Shown in pieces: positions 44,930 through 56,379 of a stretch of DNA of 64,000 nucleotides; positions within the stretch are counted from its first letter, which is position 1, and every line of letters begins with the position of its first letter. The notes beneath the pieces were generated by a model, which saw nothing but the letters and a program-made list of their open reading frames with translations, was not told the origin of the DNA and made no database searches. Origin of the DNA: Larix kaempferi (lineage: Eukaryota; Streptophyta; Pinopsida; Pinales; Pinaceae); contig BSBM01001067.1 in NCBI GenBank assembly GCA_027924585.1, forward strand, positions 4,858,501 through 4,922,500. Direction: 5' to 3'. A program made the position numbers and the translations under genes.

Positions 44930-45985
44930 ACACTATGAGGCAAGCAAAATCTGAGAAAACATACATTCATGGACGAGACTTTGCGATGACTTTATACAGG
45001 AGGAGATCAGAGTTGGCTCCACCAGCCACGCAGGTCACTAGCATGGGGGTGATGAGGAGATTGTTGCTCTTACAGGAAAGAGCAAGACGAGGTCCAAGAA
45101 AGGCCCAGGAGGTGGGTCGAGCTCGAAAGGTGACCAAAAGAAGGACATGAGCAAAGTGAAATGCTTTGCTTGTCACAAGTTTGGGCACTATGCAGAGCAG
45201 TGTCCGAAAAAGAAGAAGAACAACAAGTCACAGGTAGTTGCATCATCTGAGATTGAGGACTTTACTGCCATATTAGAGAAGGAGCTCTCGTTGGTGACTT
45301 GACTTGCTTCAAGTTCTGACTGCTCCAGTGTATGGTATATAGATATTGGTGCCTCTAGTCACATGACAGGGGTACGAGAGCACTTCATCGAGTTTACCGA
45401 GGGCAGTGTGGATGTGGCTATTGAGTTGGGTAATGATTCCAAGGTCAGAGTAGTTGGCCTTGGAACAGTGTCATTTCAGAGTGAGTTCTAGGAGCCCTTG
45501 GTGGTAGAGGAGGTCGTGTATGTTCCAAAGTTGGACAAGAACCTAATTTCAGTGTCTACTATAGAGGACCGAGGATTTGCAGTGATTTTCCGAGATGGAC
45601 AGGTGCTCATTCACCTAAAAGGTTCCAGCCCGAGTAAACCACAGGTGGTTGGGATCAAGTGCGGGAAGCTTTACAAGCTTATGTTTCAGCCAGCTCAAGC
45701 ATTGATACATTGTAGTAGTAACGGTTTGTGCGAGCTTTGGCATATACAGATGGCACATTTGCACCATGGTGCTCTTACCATACTGAGAGAGATTGTTACA
45801 GGATTGCCTAGCTTAAGAATAGAGCAGCAAGATGTGTGCAAGGAGTGTGCTCTTGGGAAATACTCTACGGCACCCTCTCCTAGCAGTGACAACAAAAGAG
45901 GAGAGATATTGGAGTTGGTACATTCAGATGTTTGTGGGACCATGCCAACGGTGTTCCTGTGTGGATATGAGTATATGTGATTTTC
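44930..45985 (+). pseudogene. Copia element E: gag end, protease and integrase zinc domain
   Basis: Only the last part of gag is present (SWTRLCDDFIQEE near 44970). A complete zinc knuckle follows (CFACHKFGHYAEQC, about 45160-45200) with a lysine-rich tail. The protease motif is altered from DSGAS to DIGASSHMTG. After a stop near 45490 the integrase region is open to 45978: ISVSTIEDRGFAVIF, then the zinc domain WHIQMAHLHH to CKECALGK, and HSDVCG, the first catalytic aspartate. A frameshift near 45977 leads to the rest of integrase. The 5' part of gag and the 5' LTR are missing. Confidence 0.85.
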
Positions 45986-46880
45986 ATTGATGATTTCTCC
46001 AGGAAGACCTGGATCTACTTCCTAAAGACCAAGGATGGGGTCTTCGACAGATTCCAAGAGTTCAAAGCTCCTGTGGAGAATCAGGCGGGGAAGAATATCA
46101 AGGTGTTGAGGTCGGAAAATGGGGGCGAGTATACCTCCAATGATTTTAATGACTTTTGTGCTTCAGTGGGAATCAAGAGAGAGTTGACTATTCCTTACAA
46201 CCCTCGGCAGAATGGGGTTGCAGAAAGGAATGACGGGACCATTGTTGGGGCTGTGAAAGTCAGGTTGCATGACCGAGGTCTTCCATTGTTTCTTTGGGCA
46301 GAGGCATGCAACACTACAGTGTATGTGCAAAACAGGAGCCCACATCGATTGTTGGGGAGTAAGACTCCCAAGGAGGCTTTCACTAGCAGGAAGCCTAAGG
46401 TGGGGCACTATCGCATCTTTGGTTGCCTGATGTTCTCACATGTCCCTTCTGAGAAGAGGACAAAGTCAGAGGCCACTTCAAAGAAGGGGATCTTTGTTGG
46501 TTATAGTGAGACTTCGAAGGACTTCAGTCTTCCAGATATATATTCCTACACTGAGGAAAACAATTGTGAGGCGGGATGTGAGATTCGAGGAGGAGAAGGC
46601 ACTGAGGAAGTCACTAGAGTCATCTTTTGCAAGGGGAGAGCAGTTGGTTCCTACAGGTACAAGTACAAATTCACGGGTCTCACAAAGTTCACTGGTACCT
46701 CAAGTTGCAACACCACAGAGTACAACTACACATTTTAGGGGTTACAGGTTCTCAGACTTCAGATACACCAGGCACAAGTCCTCGGACATCAAACTCACAG
46801 TGTTCAGATAGTTGGGATGAGCAAGAGATACTTTCAGGGAAGAGGAAGCCGAGATGGCTTCGACAGACCCTGAAAGATGC
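45977..46880 (+). pseudogene. Copia element E: integrase core and linker
   Basis: The frame reads FIDDFSRKTWIYFLKTK, then VLRSENGGEY, where the second catalytic aspartate is replaced by glutamate, then NGVAERNDGTIV, which keeps the third acidic residue. The C-terminal part (RSPHRLLGSKTPKEAFTSRKPKVGHYRIFGCL, KKGIFVGYSETSKDF) is conserved. A frameshift near 46535 and a stop at 46880 interrupt the serine- and threonine-rich linker. It aligns with 31980-32930 of element D but is clearly a different family member. Confidence 0.85.
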
Positions 46881-46890
46881 ATAGGATCAT

Positions 46891-48523
46891 GTGGAGAGTC
46901 CGGAGAGGACTGTCAGGGAGAGCAGGCCACCAGAGAGATTCTGCAGCTATGTGGTGATGATGAGCAGCATCCATGAGCAGGAGCCTTCCACTTTTGAGGA
47001 GGCAGTTGGCCGAAAGGTATGGAGAGATGCCATGATGGATGAGTATGCTTCCATCATGAAGAATGATGTTTGGGAGATTGTTCTGAGACTTGAGGGGAAG
47101 TCAGTGTTGACTTCCAAGTGGCTCTACAAGATCAAGCATGTTGCGGATGGTAGCATTAAAACGTACAAAACTCGGTTTGTGGCTTGGGGGTTCTCACAGG
47201 TAGAGGGAGTAGACTATGAGGAGACCTCTGCAATAGTAGTGAGATACACTTCGATCAGGGCCATCATGTCCATTGCAGCAGAGATGGGTTGGAGTGTTCA
47301 TTAGATGGATGTGAAGAGTACATTTTTTGAAAGGCATTATAAAAGAGGAAGTGTACATTGAGCAGCCACTAGGCTTTGAGGTGCATGGGAGAGAGTCTCA
47401 TGTGTGCAGATTGAAAAAGGCTCTCTACAGACTCAAGCAAGCTCCCAGAGCTTGGTATGCTAGGATCGACAGCTACTTGCTGCAGTTGGGCTTTGAGAAG
47501 AGTGAGGCGGATCCGAACCTATACTACATTCTGGTTGGTGAGGATCCACTCATTCTTATCCTTTATGTGGATGATCTCTTTCTTACAAGGCTAGAGAAGT
47601 TCATCAGAGATTGCAAGAGGGATCTAGCAACTGAGTTTGAGATGAAGGATATCGGTCTGATGCATTACTTTTTGGGGATGGAGGTGTGACAGAGTCCCAT
47701 CCAGATTTTTCATGGACAAGGGAAGTATGCAATTGAGATTTTGGAGCGATTCGAGATGGTGGATTGCTGGCCTATGTTGACACTTATGACAACCAACTTG
47801 ACGAAGCTTGATGCTTCTAAGTCAGAGTTAGTTGATCCCACTTTGTATCGTCAGTTGATTGGGACCTTGATGTATCTAGTCAACACCGGGCCAGATATTT
47901 GTTTTGTTGTGAACACTCTTAGTCAGTTTATGGTTGAGCCTAGGAGAGTGCACTGGACTACATCAAAACATGCTCTAAGTTACTTGCATGGCACTGTAGA
48001 TTTTGGTTGAGCTATGTTCAGGGGGGGATGGAGTCAAACTGGTCGGTTTCAGTGGCTCATACTGGGGAGGCAATGTGGTTGACAGGAAGAGCACCTCCGA
48101 GTGTTGCTTTAGCTTGGGCTTCGCAGTACTTTCTTGGTTCAGCAGGTAGTAGAAGTCGGTTGCATTGAGTTATGTCGAGGCAGAGTATATGGCTACCAAG
48201 TTGGCGAGTTGTCAGGCCATATTGCTTCGCAAGCTACTCGTTGGGTCATTTGGTCAGGAGTTGCTTCCGACGGTGATTCATTGTGACAATCAAAGTTGCA
48301 TCAAACTCTCAGAGAATCTAGTGTTTCGTGACTGATTGAAACACATTGAGATCAAGTACCACTTCATTCAGGATTACTTTTAGAAAGGGGCAATACAGCT
48401 TCAATACCTATCTACAGATGAGCAGGTGGCGGACATCCTCACGAAGGCATTATTGAAAGGAAAATTTGTCAAGTCCAAAAATAAGTTGGGGGTGGTGCAG
48501 AACACCTTTCTCGCTAAGAGGGA
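46891..48523 (+). pseudogene. Copia element E: reverse transcriptase and RNase H
   Basis: Reverse transcriptase is nearly complete: EPSTFEEAVGRKVWRDAMMDEY, KNDVWEIVLRLEGKSVLTSKWLYKIKH, a stop at 47303 and frameshift near 47325, then EEVYIEQPLGFEVHG. The catalytic YVDD is intact (47564-47575). A TGA at 47687 follows FLGMEV. RNase H follows with NTLSQFMVEPRRVHW, SYVEAEYMATKLASCQA, IHCDNQSCIKLSEN and ILTKALLKGKF, and several stops. Pol ends with NKLGVVQNTFLAKREC and then the purine-rich tract at 48514-48524. It is a more complete pol 3' end than element D, but it also cannot be expressed as one protein. Confidence 0.85.
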
Positions 48524-48524
48524 G

Positions 48525-49482
48525 TGTTGAGTTTTATAGCTCAGATGGTCTTCTACATAGTGGTGTCTATATATGTAGAAGTGACCAAATTTGACTTTTC
48601 CTAGCATTAACTTTATTTAATAAAGTTAAAGTGACTTCTTAATATTTGAGTGAGAGAATGATTTTTAAGAAATAAAGTGAAATTTGACTCATCCTTTGAC
48701 CAAAAGAATGAAGAGACAATGTCACTTGGGAAATGAAGAGACAAAGTCATTTCTCATTCAATAAAAAGGAGATCTAGGAGAAGAATAGACACAAGAGAAG
48801 AGAGAGTGAAGAGCTGAAGAGAGGGGCACGAATTCCTAGGAGAGGCACGAATTCCAAGAAGAGGGAGTAGGAATGAATTCCAAGGATACTACAGCATTTA
48901 ATACTGGACCGTACGACTAAGAATTTGAGCATGGATTTCGAGGGCTGTATAGTTGGACCAATGGCATAGATTTCAAGGTTCGTACAGCAATGACTAGGAA
49001 TAGTTTTCGAGGTCTGTCCAGCAGGATGAATTTCTTGGCACAGATTTCGAGGCAATTGTTGAGGCATAAATTTCAAGGGAGTTGATTGCTAACTGTTGAC
49101 AGGCCTGTACAATCCATATAGAGTTGTACAAAGGCAGTACATGTCGTACATTTCCTGCTGGCACAAATCTAAGGTGACACAATTTTCTGTGAGGCACGAT
49201 TTTCCAAGTGCACTCATTCTATATTAAATGTTGTGAAATTCTGCTGAAGATTCTTTGTGAGCTCAATAATAAAAATCTCTCCTGAACTAGTTTTTCCTCG
49301 GGGGTTTTTCCAGGGGCATTGCCCAAAAATATCTGTGTTCATTTTTTGTGTTGTGTCATGCATAAATTTCTGTGTTTCAGTTTATAAGTTAAAAATTAGA
49401 AGCAAATTAAACTTCTGAGTATTAATTTGAGAACGCTTGTTGAGTACTGGAACCAAACTAGAAATTTGTGTGAAATCAAACA
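48525..49482 (+). repeat. 3' LTR of copia element E
   Basis: It starts TGTTGAGTTTTATAG right after the purine tract CTAAGAGGGAG. It has AATAATAAAAA poly(A)-type words at about 49266, followed by TTTTTCCTCGGGGGTTTTTCC. The boxes GGCACGAATTCC, GGATTTCGAGG, GGCACAGATTTCGAGG and related forms recur at least eight times between 48826 and 49200. The likely end is ATCAAACA at 49482; this boundary is less certain than the start. No 5' LTR is available for comparison. Confidence 0.7.
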
Positions 49483-50319
49483 CCCTTCTTAGGTCCTTTG
49501 ATGCAATTTCCACTTCTTTCAATGGATCAGTTTGTTTTAGTGGATCCTTGTCTTCCACACTATGATATTTGTCCTCGTTGAATATATTACACGCAAGATC
49601 ATTCATTGTTTCACATGGATCTTGTCTTTCTCTATTGTGATCTTGGTTTCTCTAGAATGTACTTTTGGTGGTAGCTTCAGTCTTATCCGTTGTTTGTGCT
49701 CCTTGGTCCACCTAGAATTGACCAGCATACTTCAATGGCTCCATTTAGACTTCAATCAAAAGCCACCTTTACCCACTTCAAATAGCTCGCAACAAGCATT
49801 AAGAGGGGAAGGCACAAGCTAATGCTTTCTCTCTCTAGCCTCTTGTCCATATTCAAGGAGGATGTTGTGCATAGGGCCAACCATATGTTGAGGTGAATAT
49901 CATAACCCTCTCATTTAATTATTTCAACTAAAAATGACCATTCTTTCAATTTTGATATCCACACACCAACTCTCACTTGTATTTCAGTCATCATCACTCC
50001 TAGTTGTATTTGAGTTGGGTATTCATAATCCACTCTCTTCTTTATTTTGGCCACGACCACTATTTGTAAGGAATTTGGCATTTATAAACCCACTCTCATC
50101 TTGTATTTGAGCTTGTTGCTAAGTTGAGTTCAAGGCTTCAAGCTCTCGAATCATATTTGACCTTCCATCTCAACTATGCTCTCTCAGGTGTATCTTGATG
50201 GGTATTCACACACCCACTCCCCTATTGTTTTTTAGCATTCTCAATAGTGTTAAGCTCTTTTAGACATATGAAGTTGGGTCTTCCAATTCTCATTTCAGCT
50301 ACAATTGATCATATTATAC
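49483..50319. repeat. Degenerate repeat region with CACCCACTCT-like motifs
   Basis: Between about 49895 and 50300 the words CACACACCCACTC, TTGTATTTGAG and TTTCAGCTACAA recur at irregular 55-120 base spacing, including TATTCATAATCCACTCTC, TTTATAAACCCACTCTC and TATTCACACACCCACTC. Similar words occur at 57860-57990 on the other side of the LINE/copia block. No gene was recognised. Confidence 0.5.
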
Positions 50320-52245
50320 TTGGATGACTTTAATGCATGCACCAGAGCCCTCCAAGTCCCTGTCCATGATTGCTCTGAGGATGTGTTATGTGTTCATGAG
50401 ATTGAACCAGTTTCTGTGGGACTTCATTGATCAACGAATGATATTTTGGGACCTCTGATAGGGTACAACATGCCCTTTCCAATCAGTAACTTCTCTCCTT
50501 CATTCATCACTTCGCCATAACCCCCATCCCTCTTGCTCTCCTCTCCTTCTCCCTCTAGATTGGCACCCTCTCACCCCAAACCCCTCTTCCCCCACCCTCG
50601 GGTCCTCCTCAGACTAGTATTCTCTTTGTCGAGGGAGACCCTGACACTTTTACATCCACCCTCCGCCAGACACTCCCTTCTGTTTCTCGATTTTCTTCCC
50701 TCGAATCCACCGTTGCCAAGCACACGTGTCTTCCTTCTATCATCTAGGAAACTACCCTTCAAAATTACTCACTCCACTCAATTCATTTCCCTCCCCCAAA
50801 AGACTATATGTTACCCCATGAACCAGTGGTATGACGATGACTGCAAGCACCTCCACACCCAACTTCAGCATGTCTTCAACCATGGTCACCCCTACTACCC
50901 AGCTCTCAAAGCTTCCTATCATCGTCTCCTCCACCACAAGAAATGCCTCTTCATCTCTCGTAGGTGTCGAGAGCTGAGTACTTCCCTTATCCATTCACCT
51001 AAACACTTTTGGCGTACCATCTTCCCTCGCCATTCCCATCTCCCACCCAATATTGATCCAAAAGCCATGTTCTCCCACACCTCTTCCCTCTATGATATCC
51101 CGGGGCAAACCCTTATCCAAGTTACCTCCACCCCCTTCTTGTTATCTATTGACCCCCCATGATGTTCAAGAGGTTGTTTGGGCCATGAGTTCTAGTAGAG
51201 TAGCGGATGAGGAAGGGTTCCAGGTTGAACTCTTCAAACATGACCTTCGACCACTTTATTGCCACTTGGTTGATCTGTTTAACCACGTGGTTTGTACTGG
51301 TTTCCCTGAATCGTGGGCACATCACATTCTGCACCCAATCCATAAATCAGGCCTAAATGTTGATCCCAATAACTACAGAACGATAATGGTTGGCCACAAT
51401 TTCTCCAAGCTATATGCTACAGTCCTCCATATGCAGCTTTCTGGGGAGCTTGAGAGGAGACAACTCAGAGCAAGAGGACAGGCAGGCTTCAGACCAGCAC
51501 ACTAGACCATTGATCGCATTCTTACGCTCCGTGCTATTATTGAGGAAGCACATCACCGCTCCTCGAAAGTTTATCGTTGCTTTGTAGACTTTCGAAAAGC
51601 GTTCAAGTTTATCCCCAGAGTGGCATTGTTCTAGAGACTTAGAGACATTAGCATTTCGGAGACCCTTCTGACTACCATTATGAGATTATATGAGTCGGTC
51701 CTTGGTCGTCTTCATATGGCCCACGGGATTTCAGACTTCATTAAGAGTACCATTGGGGTTAGGCAGAGGTGTCCACTTTCCCCCACTCTATTTTGGATTT
51801 ACATTGATGAGCTAGAGCCTTTCTTTCAGAGGGCAATGGGTGCCTTCTCCACCAGGTCTTGATCTCCATTTTGCTCTTCGCTGACGATGTCGTCCTCTTG
51901 GCCTCATCTCCGGAGGGTTTATAGAGACAATTAGATGCCTTGTCCCTCTTTTGTGATCTTCGTCAATTGACGATCAACTTGGGTAAAACCAAGGCTATGA
52001 TCTTCAATGGATCGAAGAAGCTACTCATTGATCTTCATTTCTTCTTTAGAGATGAAGAGGTTGAGATCCCGAGCTCCTATACATATTTGGGGGTTCAGTT
52101 CACAGGGCCTCGTTTCAGCGTACGGCATGCTCTTCAGCTCCGAGTGAATAAAAGATACAGGTCCATAGCCCTCTTAGAGAGATAGTGCTTCAGACACCAT
52201 TTTCAAGATATCTCACACAAGATGTCTCTCATGGATATTCTCATC
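50320..52245 (+). pseudogene. LINE: endonuclease end and reverse transcriptase
   Basis: The left part shows an apurinic-type endonuclease remnant (DDFNACTRALQVPVHDCSEDVLCVHEIEPVSVGLH, 50320-50430, then a stop). A long open linker at 50533-51162 (WYDDDCKHL, SPKHFWRTIF) leads, after a frameshift near 51140, to the reverse transcriptase. It reads HDVQEVVWAMSSSRVADEEG, LHPIHKSGLNVDPNNYRTIMV, GQAGFRPAH, a stop, then VDFRKAFKFIPR and GVRQRCPLSPTLFWIYIDELE. After a shift it reads LLFADDVVLLAS, so the FADD catalytic motif is intact (51877-51888), then LGKTKAMIFN. It resembles plant RTE-like non-LTR elements. The 5' end is truncated at about 50317. Confidence 0.85.
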
Positions 52246-53290
52246 GGACTCACAGTCCTATTATCACATTTATAGTAGCTGGGGCTACCATATCCAGTCC
52301 TTTTTTCAGCCAGTCCTTTACATTGAGATGCTTGAGATCAGCATCAAATGAGCATTCATTCCAGGATCACTTATGATATCAGAGCAGCCCATGAGCAATT
52401 TGTTTCAGCCTTATGCCATGAATGAGTCTCGGGAACTCATATTTGTTGACTGATGTAGCCATTTTTGCCATATAGAGCAATATGCAGTACCCAGATGTGC
52501 AGCAGCAAGTTTCCAGTTGACAGATGATGGTTCAGATGATTGGTACAGGAATATGACCCAGCAGGTATATGGATGTGTATTGGTTTGTATAGCCCTTTTG
52601 GTCATTTTGGTAGCTTGATTTAGCATTTAGTGGTCATGATCTGGCGGTATATCTATATATTATGGACATGGTTGTTAAATTATATCTATATGGTCTAGCT
52701 TGCTCAGGATTATGAAGTTCTTGTTTATACTGATCGGTTTCACCCTTTTAGGAGAATGGAGGTGATCATTCCCACCATTATATGGCTTGCTAGTATTGGC
52801 ACCACTTCTCACTTTCCTCATCCATTTGTCACCATCCAGTTTCATTTTTAACTTGACTTACACCTTAGCCTGTAATATGGAGGACTCCCCCACTCTACCC
52901 TCTTGTTGGATAGCATCCCTGTTTAGTTGTGTCTCGGCTCTGAGTTGTGTAAGTTGTGTTGACTAAAACCCAAAGCAGATAAGACTACCATCATTACATG
53001 TATGTGGAAATTATTGTATATCTATTGTGAAAGCCCATTGAAATGAAATTCAAAACTGTGTTTCTAAACACAAATGAAAGAAGGGCTATGAAATGAATGA
53101 AATGTAAAATCCCCAATGAAGGGACATGAAAGGCCTAATAAAAACAGTGGTTAAATGATTGCCAAATCTAAAGATTGTTGGCCAGTGAATTGAAATGAAA
53201 TGAAATAAAAGGCCCAAAGAAAGCAGTGGTTAAACATATGCTATATCCAATGACTGTTGGCCTTAGAAATTGAATGTAATGATTAATTCC
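52246..53290. repeat. Dispersed repeat R1, copy 2
   Basis: This copy is collinear with 13930-15050. Here it begins right where the LINE reverse-transcriptase trace ends and stops right before the copia F pol remnant. A primer-site-like GATATCAGAGC lies at about 52377. A tandem repeat with a period near 90 bases (AAAGGCC, AACAGTGGTTAAA or GCAGTGGTTAAAC, and TTGTTGGCC or CTGTTGGCC) occupies 53130-53275. No protein is encoded. Confidence 0.6.
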
Positions 53291-53304
53291 TCACGGAGCC
53301 TACT

Positions 53305-53870
53305 GTGCTCTTAAATATAAACCAGAATAGGGTTGCAGAAAAGGAAAGTAGAGATGTGATCTTCAATCACTCCATGGAGTCTTCCAAAGACTCAGATACG
53401 GAAGCCTATGAGACATCTCGTTCAAAGAAGCAGAGGGAGAAAGACAAGAAGCCTTCAGTTGATCTCATTGAGGAGCCTATTGAGAAGCTCCAAGGCTGCT
53501 CCAGTGGGATCCATGTCACTGATTCAGGATCATCCACTGATGTGGAGATAGCCAAACATCAGGTTTGGAAAGATGCTATCCAGTTGATAATGGATAATGG
53601 TATGTGGAAAATGATTCTCAGACAACAAGGGAAGTCAGTTGTAGCTTCCAAGTGCATCTATAAGATCAAGGCATTTGCTGACGTTCAGAGCTCCTTAAAG
53701 CTCTCAAAAAATCCTGCATTCTATGGCAGGTAGAGACACATCGAGAGAAAGTTTCACCCTGACAAGAACATGGTGCAGTTGTCAGCAAAACCGTTTACAG
53801 ATGTGTTGACTAAGCCTCTGTCTTCGACAAGCTTAGTGTTGCTAAGAATGCCTCTCTTGTTGAGAGGGAG
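53305..53870 (+). pseudogene. Copia remnant F: internally deleted pol
   Basis: The trace starts at the integrase NxVAEK site (NQNRVAEKES), jumps to the charged linker (SSKDSDTEAYETSRSKKQREKDKK), then to the start of reverse transcriptase (HQVWKDAIQLIMDNGMWKMILRQQGKSVVASKCIYKIK). It then skips directly to the RNase H end (LKLSKNPAFYGR, stop, RHIERKFHPDKN, then FTDVLTKPL). It ends with the purine tract TTGAGAGGGAG (53860-53870) against the LTR. The three joins are three separate deletions in one short segment. Most of integrase, reverse transcriptase and RNase H is absent. Confidence 0.8.
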
Positions 53871-53917
53871 TGTTAAAGTTAGTGCAGCTGCAAGACCCAT
53901 TCTAAGAGAGGATGGTA

Positions 53918-54270
53918 CCCTAGTCAGTTAACTAGGGTTCCTGGTCAAGCTAACTAGGCATAGTAAAGAGTACGACCCTAGAAGGTACCCTAGGGCCCCC
54001 AGCTGTCTCTTGGGGTTCTTGGTCGGGGACCAAGCAGGTTGATGCCCTGGAAAAGTCCCTAGCATGTGGCTAGGGCCCCTATTTGTCTCTAGGATATTCT
54101 GGTCTCGGACTAGACAGTTTCTTGGTCACGAGGACCAAGCAGGTCCTACAGATTGAGACAGAGACCCCTTGGTCTAGGACCAGGAAGATTCTTGGTCACG
54201 AGGACCAAGTAGTTCCTGCAGTGACATACCTGGTTAGTTAACCAGGTGGATCTTGGTCAGTGAACCAAGA
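53918..54270. repeat. Cluster of at least six perfect hairpins
   Basis: Perfect stems: CCCTAGT/ACTAGGG (53918-53937), CTTGGTC/GACCAAG (54018-54034), CTTGGTC/GACCAAG (54121-54139 and again 54191-54209), ACCTGGTTA/TAACCAGGT (54228-54247), TCTTGGT/ACCAAGA (54251-54270), plus one imperfect copy near 54178. Loops are 2-6 bases. The sequence CTTGGTCACGAGGACCAAG occurs twice, 70 bases apart, partly as a tandem repeat. Confidence 0.85.
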
Positions 54271-55345
54271 TGATGATGTGTGATGTCCTCTTCTCCTGGG
54301 TCTTCGAGATGGTTAAGTTAGATGGTATTCTCAAGGGACTGGCCACCCGTTGATGGAGGCACTAGCATTTGACTTGAGGAGCAGTCTAGAGGACCACATG
54401 ATCACATCATCCAATGTGGACCCTTCCTTATACAGTGATGATGAACTTTCTGGTTGTATGGAACATTTATACATTTCAGAGAGAGATGATTGGTTGTACC
54501 CCCCTTGGTTGCTCATCCTTGGTCTTTACACCCTGTTGTTTATTGGTCTTGTGATACTTTGTCTTTGACTTGCGGTTAGTGGGGTCATCTACCCACCTTA
54601 AGTTGTTTTGATTTGTACCACCTTGATGTTTTTGGTCTTGTGGGTACTATGGTTGTTTGTCCACTTTGGGGTTTACCCTTGGTCCTAGGGGTTATGGGTC
54701 ATGTACCCACACTTATCTTATGTTGTACCATGTGTTGGTCCATGCACCCTCAACTAATTAATAATATGACCCTAGTATCCACCCAAGACACTTTAACTAC
54801 ATTTTATATTATTATGTGTGTTTATTTTTGGTGTCCTCCTAATTTAATGGAACCCTAAATTAATCAAATAATTATTTATGATGTTTCTAGAAGTCATCAA
54901 AGATCTATTTAATGAAGACCTATTCTCTCATTATCAGTATCATATCCTTATCTATCTCAGCTCTGATGACATCAAGGGTTAAAAGCTTGTATGTTGTCGT
55001 TCGCTCACCTGCTCAACACTAATCTGATTTGTCTAAAGTTTATCTACTGTTGCTCAATCACTTGCTTTGAGCTCATCCACCTGCTGAAACTCATATTTTA
55101 TCTCAGATCTGTTTTGTGGACATTTATTTAGGGATGATCTTGTTGTTGCTACCTTAGATCTGCCTGCTGAATCTTGATTGAAGTGGGATCTCACATCTGA
55201 TATATGATCTAACCTAAACCGTGACCTTGGAGAAACTCGACCTGTTGTCCTTGTCTTGCTTGAGGCCTGATCTGTGCATGTTTGACCTAGCCGTGAGCCC
55301 TTGAAGTTGATTTTGGCAGCCGTGAACCTATATTTGATCCAGCTG

Positions 55346-55450
55346 CTAGGCCATGACCCTTGATGATCAGATATGCCTGGACCGTGACCCTTGATGATCA
55401 GATATGCCTGGACTGTGACCCTTGATGATCAGATCTCCTTAACCATAACC
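55346..55450. repeat. 31-bp tandem repeat, about three units
   Basis: The unit is GTGACCCTTGATGATCAGAT followed by ATGCCTGGACC or close variants. Three clear copies are present, and a fourth is decayed. Confidence 0.9.
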
Positions 55451-55928
55451 CTTAATAGTTTGATTTAACCTATCAAGAAGTCATTTGTGGAAGCCGATAG
55501 ATAAAAGAGGCTTAATGTGATCTATTTGTGGGCACAACTTCTGAACCAAGGGTTGTCACCTTGTTTGCTTGATTGAGCAAAACTTGTGAAGGTCGTGAGG
55601 CCTTAGGGTATTATTAAACCCTGCTTCATGCACACTTGTGCAAGGTGTGACCTTATGTAATCTAAGTTTTGTTTGCTGACAGCTCTCTGGTGAAGACCGC
55701 AATCTGTATAGACTGTTTGGACTGAGTCTTTGAATATTTATTGATGTTGAGACTTGCTTTTTGACCAGACTGATATTTGATCTATGTGTTAAGAAATAAT
55801 TAGGTTTAGATTCATGAGTGAAAGTCTGACTGTGATCTGCTTGCTTGAAGCTTCATTTTGTTGCTTGAGATTCAGACCTATTATGTTGAGTTTTGACTGT
55901 CCTTGATTGACTACACTACAACCCTCTC

Positions 55929-55948
55929 ATCTCTCTCTCTCTCTCTCG
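55929..55948. repeat. (CT)n microsatellite
   Basis: About ten CT units in the F LTR. Confidence 0.9.
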
Positions 55949-56379
55949 TTTGTACTTACCCTCTAAGTTAGGGTCAGTTGGTTCCTAGTGTTGAGTGACC
56001 TCTAAAAGGCTCAGCTCATTCTGAAAGTAAATCCTCTGAGTATTAAACAGGAAGGGTCCCACACTCCAGGTAAGTACCCTAACTTGCTCTTCTTATTGAT
56101 TAGACTTGTCTTATACTGCTGGTTACATGTCACTGAAGATTACTTTAACACAAGGACCCATTGGTAGTGTTTAAGTTGAAAAGTTGAAAGAGATGAAAAT
56201 TATGTTTTTTAAACTATCTTGTTTAAAGATATGCTGTACTATTCTGCTCTAGTATAGATTTGTTATATTGAATTTTTGGATTAAAGTATATAAGTTTTGA
56301 TTTTCTGCATCAAACCCTAACCCTAACGAAAATTTAACAAACAAACAGTACCTCAATCCATCGTGCTCACAGAGTTTGG

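Larger units (their letters stand above)
53871..56339 (+). repeat. Long 3' LTR of copia remnant F
   Basis: It starts TGTTAAAG after the purine tract and ends AATTTAACA, so TGTTAAA and TTTAACA are perfect inverted termini. The length, 2,469 bp, is large for a copia LTR. It contains a cluster of perfect hairpins (53918-54270), a 31-bp tandem repeat (55346-55450) and a (CT)n run (55929-55948). Sequence right after the end is AACAA. There is no 5' LTR for confirmation, so an internal chimera cannot be excluded. Confidence 0.6.

Noticed and set aside
56312-56328. Telomere-like CCCTAACCCTAAC
   Set aside because: Only two units, just before the F LTR end; likewise a single CCCTAACCCTA near 26545. 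Not an interstitial telomere array.
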